Source: Isoetes taiwanensis
Lineage: Eukaryota > Streptophyta > Lycopodiopsida > Isoetales > Isoetaceae
Reading direction: 5' to 3'
NCBI GenBank assembly: GCA_021234155.1
Contig: JAJEKV010000083.1
Coordinates: 4,060,573 to 4,124,572, forward strand
DNA length: 64,000 bases
This document shows, piece by piece, positions 9,662 to 19,109 of this stretch. Numbering within the stretch: position 1 is the stretch's first letter; every line of letters begins with the position of its first letter. The translations under genes were made by a program, and so were the position numbers. The notes under the pieces are model-generated. The model saw nothing but the letters and a program-made list of their open reading frames with translations. It made no database searches and was not told where the DNA came from.

Positions 9662-10963
9662 TCATCTAAAATCCCCTCGGATCCTTCGTGCCAAGTGAAG
9701 GTCCTTGGGCATAATAGTGACCCGCTTTGCATGTATCGCGCAAAGGTTGGCGTCGCTCAAAAGTTCAATCAGGTACGCCTCGGCAGCCTCTTGTAAGGCA
9801 AGGACTGCAAAGGCTTGAAACCGTAAGTCGGTCTTGAAGTCCTGGGCGATCTCCCGTACAAGTCGCTGGAAGGGAAGCCGGCGGATTAATGGCTCGGTAG
9901 TCTTCTGATACTTACGTATCTCTCGAAGAGCTACCGTGCCAGGTCGAAACCTATGGGGCTTCCGCGGCTTGAGGGTCGCCTTAAGCGACGGAATGGATTT
10001 GCCGCCTGTCAAGGGATGCTTTGTGCGCTCAACAATCAGCTCCCTTCTCTGAGCCGATGTCTTCTTGGCGATCGTTGCATCCTGCTGCAGTCGGGTCTTA
10101 TACTGCACCCCACTCCTAACAGGTCTAGACTTTGTTCTCTTCAATCTCCGGTTGCCCGGCTCTTTCGTCTGCCGTGGGTCCGCCAATTGGTTCACATCAA
10201 CAGGGTTTGGCTGGGGTTCAACGTTCTGAGCCGCACCTGGGTCCTGCTGTCTAGCATCAAGATTCCGCTGCTGCTCCTCCTGCTGATGGCCTAGCTCCTC
10301 CTCCTGCTCATGCTCACTCTGCTGGCTATGGAGGTCTTCACCTTCCTTTTGGAGCCGCTCCTGTTCTTCAGCCCTGGCCTCTCTCTCCAGACGCACTTGG
10401 GTACGCCGGGCAATCTCCGTATGATATCGGCCCGGCCGTGCCTGCATATCTTCTTGGATGGATTCTAGATGGCACTGGCTAAACCGGGGCAGAACATTTT
10501 CAAAAATGAAGCTATTGAGGCTTTCATTCCAAGAAAAGGTGGGAAGGTTAAAGTATTCCTGGTAAGTAAGTATACGACCCCTCCCCAAATAGTAGAAGCG
10601 GTCCATCCTTAGGTCCGGTGGAGCACTGGCTATCTGGTGCAAGTCTTCTAGTCGGGCAAGATGCATGATCCTCTGAGCTTCGTTCTGACTAAGCTCTACA
10701 GGGTCTTCATCTGGTCCTGGCAAAGGGTAAAACTTCACCACAGCCCATGCATGGTCCGGCTGCTCCACAAGAGTGTAGTCTTGCCCAGCTTCATTCAACT
10801 TGAGGAGGAAACGCTCGTTGAAGTGGAAGATAGGGTAGGGGACTCTTCGGCCCTCGACAAAGTGCTGGACAAAAAGATTGAGGATGGTATCTATCATTGG
10901 GTCCTCGTCCGCTAGATGCTCGACTAAGGCAGCAAACAACTGAAATACATTCAGTTTCTTCAA
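9662..10963 (-). CDS. Histone H3 fused to a novel N-terminal region, carried by the retrotransposon
   Basis: The 433-residue frame ends in a histone H3. From [20 protein letters not shown] (residue 335) to the C-terminus it has 99 residues, exactly the length of canonical H3 from K37 to the end. About 83 match plant H3 by hand comparison from memory. Cys110, the NLCAIHAKR loop and MPKD are kept, and there is no loop-1 insertion, so it is not CENH3-like. A short altered tail keeps RTK and TGGK but loses most acetylation/methylation sites. Upstream is a Glu/Gln-rich coiled-coil-like linker (about 185-260), then a basic stretch. Residues 1-185 match nothing I know. No ATG opens the frame; residue 23 is the first Met, and an upstream frame at 10966-11199 may supply the N-terminus. 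Confidence 0.93.
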   Translation of the reverse strand: MKKLNVFQLFAALVEHLADEDPMIDTILNLFVQHFVEGRRVPYPIFHFNERFLLKLNEAGQDYTLVEQPDHAWAVVKFYPLPGPDEDPVELSQNEAQRIMHLARLEDLHQIASAPPDLRMDRFYYLGRGRILTYQEYFNLPTFSWNESLNSFIFENVLPRFSQCHLESIQEDMQARPGRYHTEIARRTQVRLEREARAEEQERLQKEGEDLHSQQSEHEQEEELGHQQEEQQRNLDARQQDPGAAQNVEPQPNPVDVNQLADPRQTKEPGNRRLKRTKSRPVRSGVQYKTRLQQDATIAKKTSAQRRELIVERTKHPLTGGKSIPSLKATLKPRKPHRFRPGTVALREIRKYQKTTEPLIRRLPFQRLVREIAQDFKTDLRFQAFAVLALQEAAEAYLIELLSDANLCAIHAKRVTIMPKDLHLARRIRGDFR

Positions 10964-10965
10964 AT

Positions 10966-11199
10966 CTACTGGTCGCCTTGAAGCGGCATGTCATGTCGTG
11001 CAGGGAACAACAAGGGAGAAGGGAAAAGGAGGCGCTCAAGCAAGGCGGGGCGACGGCTAAAGGGTAAAGTAAAGGCACCGGGGTGTAGGGCAGATGCAAG
11101 GAAGGCGTGGAGGTCGGCTATGGCGGGTTTGGATCTTAGGTCCCACCATGGCGGAAAAAGGTGCTCGAGAGAAAACACACGCCCAAAACTGTACTTCAA
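10966..11199 (-). CDS. Probable N-terminal part of the H3-fusion gene
   Basis: This 77-codon open frame ends three bases before the H3-fusion frame and is offset by one base. Its PPWWDLRSK...LHAFLASAL sequence looks protein-like. A single frameshift would join it to the H3 frame. It lacks an in-frame ATG, and TATATATA-like DNA lies upstream at about 11246-11257. The assignment is an inference. Confidence 0.35.
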   Translation of the reverse strand: MKYSFGRVFSLEHLFPPWWDLRSKPAIADLHAFLASALHPGAFTLPFSRRPALLERLLFPSPLLFPARHDMPLQGDQ

Positions 11200-11679
11200 A
11201 ATTCAAATTTTAACTTTTGACTTTTTATTAAAATTTTCAAAAAAAAATATATATATTTTTTTTTTTTTTTAAAAATTAAACAAAGGCCATAAAAAATACG
11301 CTACGATCAGAGCCAGCGTTGCTTATCGCCGCTTTTATTTTCAAAAGAAACACCTTCGGTAAGGCAAATTTTTCATTTTTGACCTATTGTCATTTTTACC
11401 TCGGGAGACGTGCCCCCTAGGGTATTTGAGAGGTGCCCGATCCATTGGAGCCATTTTCGCCTTCATCCGAGCTACCTACAAAAAGTTATAGCTCCTCGAA
11501 ACTTGGGTCTTCCAGTCGGCCAGGCTTCCTTAGGAATTACAGTCTATTACATTAACCTAGCACTAAATCAAACATCAAAGACTTAAACACTCACTCTTGC
11601 TTAACTCTCTCTCTCCTAACTACCGAACTAGCGAATTAGGGTTTGGTCAGTGCTATGATTTCGAGTAACCGAAATCACG

Positions 11680-11691
11680 GCTCTGATACCA
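11680..11691 (-). other. Primer binding site for initiator tRNA-Met
   Basis: On the minus strand this reads TGGTATCAGAGC, the usual plant primer site complementary to the 3' end of initiator tRNA-Met. One base separates it from the 5' LTR. Confidence 0.93.
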
Positions 11692-11692
11692 C

Positions 11693-13321
11693 TGTGACGC
11701 TCCCTGAACATATACGACCCTCTGCCGTATACATACGGGGACTTTCCCCTCCCATGGCGACCAACTCGCCATGAGCAGGGCCCTCCGTCTATTACGGGCC
11801 ACCTGTAATATGATGCCCAAAAGAAGGACACGAAGGGGTCATTCGGCCCACGCCTTCAATGGGGCTCCTACGTCGCGGAAGCGTGAATACAAGGGTTAGC
11901 ACACAGCATAAATCACATATAAATAACCACCACGAAGGGTGGCACATCCATCCAAATACCAACGGCAAAGAATATGCATCTATACCTACGAAAACACCCC
12001 AAACCCATGGTTCTACCCGATTCGGACTCGGTGAGGATCGACCGACGGCTAGGCCTCAAGAGATCAGCGGACCAGAATCTTGACATGGCGTTGGGCGGCA
12101 TAGAACATTGGCTAGGGTTGTCCACTCCATCCGCCCCTCCTGTGCACACTTTGCGGATGGGTCAATTCCACGCTATGGCGTCGCTATAGCCTTCCCGAGA
12201 TGGCTTCGAGGCATCACCTGCTGAGCCTACTCGGGGTTCATGAAGTCCCGTCCGATGAGGCGGGTCGGGGAAGCGTCCCCTTCGGAATCCGCGGTGGTTC
12301 CATGGGCGAGCTAGAGAATACGTGCGGCATCAGCGACCCCCGCATCCGTACCCGACTTACTCGCCCTAAATCTACTCAAAGTGCGAGGTGCTCCATACGG
12401 ATCACACCTCTACACCCAGGGAGTGTCAGACCCATACCCGGCCCTCTACGTGACCGGCTATCAGGCCTAGCTCACTATAGGAGTCCCAGGAGCCTTTTAT
12501 GTTCGTGCAGGACCCCGCCAACCACTTCACCACTGTGTTCCTTATCTGGTGCTAAGCCAGTCCATAGCATCTATGACCCGGTGGGCTCTTGTGCACATGC
12601 CGCAATTAACGGGATAATACAGGGCTCTATCTAGGAGCATACTACAATAAATAGCCTCAGAGGTCTCTACCCCCCTTAATTCCCCCATTTCCAGAGTAAC
12701 ACTAGGCTAACAACCATCAATCCATCCATTACAAGCAAAACCCGAATCAGAATATAGAGAGAACTTACCTTTACAACCAAGGGTTAGTTCCTACAAGTAA
12801 ACACAGAGAAAACAGACCAACAACACAAACAGGTGCCCAATAGGGGCGCTATCCTAGGATTCACAACTACACTAGCCACCCACCTGTGTTTCGGCTGGAC
12901 CCGTTGTCATTGGGGATCTCCATCTTCTTAGTCTTGGTGTTCAGCTTGTGTACGAAGGGTGGCGTCCAATTGCTCAAGGTGGCGCTCAGCTCTGGTCACA
13001 AGGGTGGCGCTCCACTGCTCAAGGTGAGTTGTGGCTGATATGGGGGTGGTGATCCACCCTATTGATCCCAATTAGCATTACCATGCTAACCAATCGAGGG
13101 TGGCCACGTGGCGCCTTCCCAAACCATAATTAGCTTAATTAGGGTTTTTAAATATTAGTTCCTTAATTATAGGTTATTATTGTTAATAATTAAATTAGCA
13201 TAGCTAATTTAATCCCTTTTAAGTGAACCACCTAGGTTCCCATACCCCATGTGGCGTATGTATCCTTGGTGACGTGTCAACATATTTATACTTATACCGT
13301 ATAAATACTTGGAACGTCACA
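11693..13321 (-). repeat. 5' LTR of the chromovirus
   Basis: This matches 116-1756 along its whole length with scattered substitutions and indels. It is followed in element sense by one spacer base and then the tRNA primer site. The minus-strand TATA-like segment around 13285-13310 should drive the genomic transcript. Confidence 0.95.
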
Positions 13322-13326
13322 AGTAT

Positions 13327-14317
13327 TACAACTCGCAGACACCTCAGAGACATGGCGGAGTAAATCTTGTCTTTGCTTGCCAATATCAACCATTAGGTGC
13401 TCCATAGTCATATGACAAGCAGCAAACTCCAACTTTGCGCCATCAATTGCTTCCCAAAGCTTTGCATGTTCAGCATGAATTTTGCCAGTGAGCGTTGCAA
13501 GGTCGTTACGACACTTTGCCAATTCAGACCTCAATGCACATTGAAATTGTGTCATCTCTTGTTGCTGCATGTGCAAAGTAGCTGTAAGAATGTCAAGCTT
13601 GTTCTCTAGATCTTTTTGAAGCAAATTGACATAGAGAGAAAGACGTGCTGGACGAGGAACTTTGGAGAAATCATCTGGGGTCAATGCCTCAGCAGTCCGC
13701 TCCCTTTCATCATCCTGAGTTGAACCTCCAACGCATGTTGGAGGTGTGGCTGAGCGATATGCACTTCCAACACCTGTAGCAGATGCAATCTGCTCCCCAT
13801 CAGCATCAGCACCATGTGGTGAACCTCCAACGCGTGTTGGAGGTTCGTCTGGGCCAGTTGCACTGCCAACACCTGTAACGGATGCAATCTGCTCTCCATC
13901 ATCATGTGTTGAACCTCCAGGTTCGTCTGGGCCATTTGCTCCACCAACACCTGTGGGAATTTGCGATGGACAACGCTTATCCCGTTGAGAGTAAAGATGC
14001 AATGCCCTATTTAATGTCTGCTGTTTAAGATGAGCATCTTTATTGAGAGATCGAGTCACATCACCTTTGTAACCGTTATCTTTGTTCGTGGATCTGAGAG
14101 ACTTCAAGGGGTGACGAGCAGGCCCTGACGAATTTGGCTGATCAAAGGGATTAATACCCACCATAGAAAAGTCCCCTAGCTGCTGCAGAGGAATTGAAGG
14201 AGCCATTACTTCCTGAGGGCCGAAATGGGCTGATCTATAATAAAAAGCAGTTCCGAAATCAAAAAGTCCAAAAAGCTGAAATTTATAAGGATGCAAATGG
14301 TCCGAATCATATATCAT
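13327..14317 (-). pseudogene. Unknown coiled-coil ORF cut by the chromovirus near its C-terminus
   Basis: The minus-strand frame starts near 14317 and reads through the target duplication in phase. On the far side of the retrotransposon (110 down to 84) the same frame gives eight more residues and a TGA, so the insertion fell eight codons before the stop. In the present state the ORF instead runs nine residues into the LTR. About residues 120-210 are imperfect tandem repeats built on VGG/VGS, PDEP and EQIAS. The last ~110 residues are a predicted coiled coil (LQKDLENKLDILTATLHMQQ and following). I do not recognise the family; it may be a transposon-encoded protein. Confidence 0.6.
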
Positions 14318-14861
14318 TGGAAAGATCCAGGCATAAGCTTTCCAACGAGCCCGAAATCACCTGATTCTGATGTCTCTAGCTCAAGTTATGAGCTCGAGAA
14401 GTTTTGCCGTCGGGCACCAAAAAGGCAGAGCGCCAAAAGGAGAACATTGAAAAGCCTTCCCTGCTTGAATTTTCCCAGTATTCAGATGGAGAAGGCCTAG
14501 GCCTATATGTATGCATTCTTTGCTGGACCTTCTAGATATATCTAGGATAAAACCAAAATTTCGAATTCCTGTACACAATACTATTGGTCTCATTCATCAA
14601 GTTCCAGCCTTGCAGACATAGTATTGACCTCATTCATCAAGTTGCATCCTTTTACAGAGGCAGTTAACTCCAGTCTAGAACTGTGAAAAGAAGATACATA
14701 CAAGTAGGTAATCATTAAATTGGATGCTGCCTAGTGGCGTGACGTTAAAACTACTATCTAACTATCTATCTATCTATTAAATTGCAATTAGGCTTGCAAC
14801 TGCTGTGGGCAACAATGAATCTGTACATTTGCTTTGTGAGTTTGAACAAATAAAAAACAAA

Positions 14862-15208
14862 TGAAAGATAATTCTTTGATAATTCTTCTAACAACTTATT
14901 GACAACCTTAGCAATTAATCAATGCCACACACCAAAAGTAGATGAAAATAAACGTCAATGAAATAAATTCATATCTTCTATGTTACAACTTCAACTCTAG
15001 TGCTCGATCAATCTGTATATCTGTACAGTATGAATTTCTGTTTAAATATATTAAGGGATCACCGCAATCCGGCAATCCCATGATCTTACACCTTCATAGA
15101 TCTGGTCGATTGCTAGATCATTGCATTCGTTTCCACCTGCTAGGACCGAGTTAGGATTTAGGGCTATTCAAAAATATAAATTATATATGAAAGTTAACCA
15201 TTGAACCT
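14862..15208. repeat. LTR copy related to the copia LTR at 30627
   Basis: The sequence from TGAAAGATAATTC to ACCATTGAACCT is repeated at 30627-30932, where it abuts a tRNA primer site. It is therefore an LTR of the same Ty1/copia family. The left edge coincides exactly with the LTR edge. It carries a ~30-base segment near 15055-15090 absent from the other copy. It may be a solo LTR or the distant 3' LTR of the same element; I see no matching target duplication. Confidence 0.75.
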
Positions 15209-15662
15209 ATAACAAAAACCATTACATTAAATTAAATTAAACCATTACATTAAACCATTACATTACCTTTAAATTAAATCCCCCTTCAAACCCCCTTTAG
15301 TTTGGGTGCATATTCACACGGGGGGTGACTCCGGGCAACGAGAGCTGTTGGATAGGCATATTCACCTCTTATTCCTTAATCTACACCGTACACAAAGTTC
15401 AAAGTTCCTCGTTTGTGGGGTATGGAAGTATGGAATTTGCTATACTGTATAACAAGATTTGCAAAATACTATAAGATTTGAGGTAATATACTATATGGTG
15501 TTGATTTTGTACGTGCAAAACATAATTATAGGGGCTCTCGCTGCCCTACGTCACCCCCCGTGTGAATATGCACCCAAACTAAAGGGGGTTTGAAGGGGGA
15601 TTTAATTTAAAGGTAATGTAATGGTTTAATTTAATTTAATGTAATGGTTTTTGTTATAGGTT
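15204..15662. mobile_element. Foldback (MITE-like) element
   Basis: The left arm (15204-15346) and right arm (15534-15662) are long inverted repeats beginning AACCTATAAC, containing AAATCCCCCTTCAAACCCCC and GGGTGCATATTCACACGGGG, and ending at AGAGC. About 190 bases lie between the arms. The left arm has an extra internal CCATTACATTAAA repeat. It sits at the edge of the copia LTR copy. There is no coding capacity. Confidence 0.85.
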
Positions 15663-16935
15663 AAAAAAAAATTTTGCCCCTTCGGGGCTAAGAACAAACA
15701 ACGTGACTTCACCCTTGGATGAGTTAATGTTATATTTTTGTAAATAATAATGTGTCGGATGTAAAACATGTAGCAATATCTAATATGTAGCAATATAACA
15801 AAAAAAAAAAAAAAAAAACAAAACAAATAATAATATGAAGCTAAGAAACTATAATATTATAGCATAATGTTTGTAGCATTTGATTCTTGCGTAGACATGT
15901 CTATAGTGGTAGACATTCAAAAGAAGGGTGAGATTTTAAAGTTTTAACCTTATAGAATGGGCAGAGGAGGGGCGACATTTAAAATTTTAATGGGAAATAG
16001 TTAACCAAGCAAAGGTAGCAAAGGTAAGAGCATTTCAGCTTCAAGCATAAAATGACAAGGATGCCTATTATTCCTATTGACATCACTTCAACAACCAGCT
16101 CAAGTAGTCTGAAGTTATTCAGGGCATTAATGCAAACTTGGCAATGCTTGACAAGATTCTCGTACCTGCCATTATAGATTAAGTTTTTCAAATATGGCAC
16201 CAAACATCACAAAACAGACATCAATAAGAACAAATTCTTCATCCATATTTCATCCCCTTAAAGGACCAAAACTTGAAAGGGCTTACAGATGTAACAACCT
16301 GTGAGATGTAACAACCTGCGATCTTGTGCCATAACTAAAAGCAACCCTCATGCTGCAGAAGTTCCCTTGAAAAGGATAGAAGAGATATTTCACAGAATTC
16401 AACCGTACTTGTGGTTTAAACACTAGTATTTCTGAAGACATAGGTCGTTAGCATAGCAACAGGCTTAACGAACCTATTTTATAGTTAATTTTCTGCAAAA
16501 GTACAACTGGACAACTATATATCTAGCATAAGTGCATGAAGCAGACATCAAACATTCCAAAGGATAATGCTGCATCAAACATTCTGCAAGACAGGTATGG
16601 CTACATTATGGAGCAAGAGCGGTATTGCAATTTCAGAAGTAAGAGCATTTCAGCTTCAAGCATGAAATTTCTTTACATTGCAACAACACCTTTGATAAAG
16701 CAAGAAAATAATTATATATGGCACCGTACCATAGATTCACAGCAGAGCATCATGGCAGATGGAATGGTATCACATGTTGGATTAAATAAAATCGTGCTTG
16801 TTCTTGAACACTACATTCAAACACAAATCTGTATCCATCCTTCTTAGCCTTATAAGGTTATATCCAATGCCATGGCCTTAATCATGCTAGATATTCATGC
16901 CTCAAACTGCCTTGCCATGTAAGAATCTGGCCTAT
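15663..16935. other. AT-rich stretch, no gene recognised
   Basis: This contains A-tracts near 15663-15671 and 15799-15816 and only short frames. A phrase GTAAGAGCATTTCAGCTTCAAGCAT occurs near 16022 and again near 16639, a small internal duplication. Confidence 0.5.
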
Positions 16936-16989
16936 TTAATGCTTCGCATCATAGCACGTCCAAGCGGCTCCACGCTCCCATCTATCTCC

Positions 16990-17461
16990 GAAGCCAAATT
17001 TGTTGGCTCCATTTGAGTGATAAGGTACCGTAGCATGATGATTTACATTCATTCTCGCTTTACGTTTCCCGTGAGAATACGTGATATCCGCAATCCTCTC
17101 GCTAAATGCTTGAAAAGAGCGTACCGTGTTTGAAATTCGACACAAAAACCAACCAAGCGAATCGCAGCAATGTGTGAACACCATAAGCCCAATAAGAATT
17201 CATATGCTTGGGGCGAGGAACATGATCGACCCCATAATCCAAGTGCATGGAGTCTTGGCTTACACGATGCTAATCACGTGAAGCAAAGGGAAACGAGTAA
17301 TAAGCGTTAAAGCATTCTTCGGGGCATAGACAGGCATGTATTCAATACCTGCAAAAGTGCCCAGCCTGTTGGCAAGAATGCAAGAAGGCTTGCAAAGAGA
17401 TCTCCAACTGTGAGGTGCATTACTTTAATGAGTACAATAACCACTGCGAACGAGATATTAG
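16990..17461 (-). pseudogene. Callose synthase (glucan synthase-like) 3' exons, decayed
   Basis: One exon (17349-17461) has good splice sites: acceptor TCTTCCAACAG and donor CAG|GTATTG. It encodes the membrane segment HLTVGDLFASLLAFLPTGWALL, which matches the callose synthase C-terminal region (HMTVKDIFVCILAFMPTGW in my memory). A second exon near 16990-17215 continues with AYEFLLG, then after a one-base shift LMVFT, and later FQAFSERIADI...GKRK, the family's usual C-terminal end. The frameshift and altered residues show a pseudogene or fragment. The intact enzyme makes 1,3-beta-glucan at the plasma membrane. Confidence 0.8.
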
Positions 17462-18011
17462 CTGTTGGAAGACAAAACAGCAGGGGATATAAAGCAGGAA
17501 AGGCAATACACCTAAAAATTACCATTTCTGTGCTACCAAGTCGTCCTGATCCTGACAGCCCTCCTACCGCCATAGCTCTTTGCTCCCATATCGGAATAGA
17601 GTTCTTCCATCCTTGCCTTAGCCGATTGGAGCCATTCCATCATTGTCTAAGACAATCATGATAACCCTAGAAAAGAAGAGCTCGACATCTGCATGCCCGA
17701 GTTTGAAAATTCGTCTAACAATGGTGCATTGGAAAAGGGCTTCCATTGTAAACCGTTGGATTAAAAACTCTAGGGTCAATCTTGGCCATTAAGATGGGTA
17801 AGGGGAGCAAAAACCATTAAGAATGTGGAACTAAAACATAAAAATACCGCGCGCACTCTAGATATACTGATCAGTACATCTCGTGGAATACGCCCTCAAA
17901 ATCATATGAAAACCATATTAAAAAGTGTACAAAAATACAAAAGAAACCCCCTGTTATTATGCTACATATTCTCAACTACTCGATAAGAAAACCTTCTAAT
18001 CAAGATCTTAA

Positions 18012-18515
18012 CTACTCGACAAGAAAATCATCCTTTCGACAAGATGGCTGGTAAGTGTTTGGTGTTACAATTGTTTTTGCAGCATTCTTGTAACCATAAT
18101 AGAGTAGATCATCAATCAAGAGCGTGTTGTATTCAGCCCAAGTACCCTTGTATCTATAATCTTGGTAGATGTTGCTTAACTCCTTCAGCAAAATAGGCTT
18201 CTGTGCATTTTGTATTATGTGTTTGTACACATGTCCCGAACACCAAATGAAAACAAATTTTTCCTTTAGACCTCCTGGGAATGTATGCTTCATGATCAAA
18301 TTCAGAATAGTGCTATTGAAGGTACTCCAAATCGCAACCTTGAAGTGCTCCACACACCATTCCAAAATTCTATTGCACGGGGCCCCACTTTGGCACGGGG
18401 CCCCAAGCTTATTTGCTTGCTTCATTGTCCAGAACAAGCTTGTAGCTATTGCATCAATTCGCACGGGGTCCCACAAAGTCTGGATTGAGACGAGATAGAT
18501 GGGAGTGGCGCGCAT
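18012..18515 (-). pseudogene. FCP1/NIF-like HAD phosphatase, C-terminal part
   Basis: The 168-codon frame carries the second half of an NLI-interacting-factor/FCP1-type phosphatase domain: CVEHFKVAIWSTFN, KELSNIYQDY and NTLLIDDLLYYG (family pattern NTLLIDDSPYK). The N-terminal catalytic motif is missing here but is found on the same strand at about 25640-25690, on the other side of the LINE. I infer one gene split by the LINE insertion. The normal LIDDSP motif has become LIDDLL. Confidence 0.75.
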
Positions 18516-19109
18516 TGTTTGAGAAGCGAGAGACTATGTGCCTGTTGCCCGATTCATGGTTATTGAGAAAGCCATACTCTTCCGGTTGCCCCCGCTTTTG
18601 AGATAGTCCCGAATTATTTTTTGACCTTAGCATTCCATTCCACGCTTCCACAACTTCTCAGAGCACCATCTGTGCATGACTTGGCATTATACATACTTGA
18701 GGTTCTAGATAAACGTCTGCAATTACTGAGCCCTCAGTAGTCATTATCTCTGCTTGTCTAATATCATCATTACTGCAAAGGTTTTTCCCTTGAAAACCTT
18801 TCGAGGCACTCTCCCCCTCAAGCCATCCACATGACTGGTGTTCCATAGATTCTTCCCAGAAGAACTATTTACCCTGGTGTATTCCACGACCCCTCAATCA
18901 GAAGTAGAACTTCTTGAATCATGGTTGGGAGAATTTGTGGGGGACAGGCATGCTTCTGCAGCAGGCATCTTCCACTCGCACTGCTCGTGGGTTGACGAAC
19001 GGATTGTGGTGAAAGTTTACAGTTAAGGTCTAGGTTGGATTGGTCGTTAGTAGAGGAAAGTTGATAATCGATAGAAATATTGGAAAAAATAATAAAAAAA
19101 TCAGTCTAG

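Larger units (their letters stand above)
116..13321 (-). mobile_element. Full-length Ty3/gypsy chromovirus carrying histone-like ORFs
   Basis: This is a complete LTR retrotransposon read on the minus strand. Two LTRs (116-1756 and 11693-13321) begin TGTGACG on the plus strand and end GTCACA. They are flanked by the 5-bp duplication AGTAT (111-115 and 13322-13326). A primer site complementary to initiator tRNA-Met abuts the 5' LTR, and a polypurine tract abuts the 3' LTR. Gag-pol has the gypsy order (protease, RT, RNase H, integrase) and a terminal chromodomain, so it is a chromovirus. At 13.2 kb it is roughly twice the usual length; the excess is about 4.5 kb of coding leader with histone-fold ORFs between primer site and gag. 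The LTRs differ by many substitutions and small indels, and integrase is frameshifted, so this copy is old and not autonomous. Confidence 0.95.

Noticed and set aside
9662-9961. The H3 domain as a centromeric CENH3
   Set aside because: The core has exactly canonical length with no loop-1 insertion and keeps the canonical NLCAIHAKR and MPKD stretches; CENH3 diverges in these places.
9953-10294. Plus-strand ORF of 113 codons across the H3 gene
   Set aside because: It is a shadow of the H3-fusion frame; its composition is Leu/Arg-rich without domain character.
10988-11272. Plus-strand basic ORF of 94 codons
   Set aside because: It lies antisense to the protein-like leader frame 10966-11199 and runs into an A/T homopolymer; no domain is seen.
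11240-11275. A/T homopolymer as a LINE poly(A) tail inside the chromovirus
   Set aside because: No LINE sequence adjoins it and no target duplication is visible.
14755-14780. CTAT tetranucleotide run
   Set aside because: It is an ordinary short microsatellite with no further structure.
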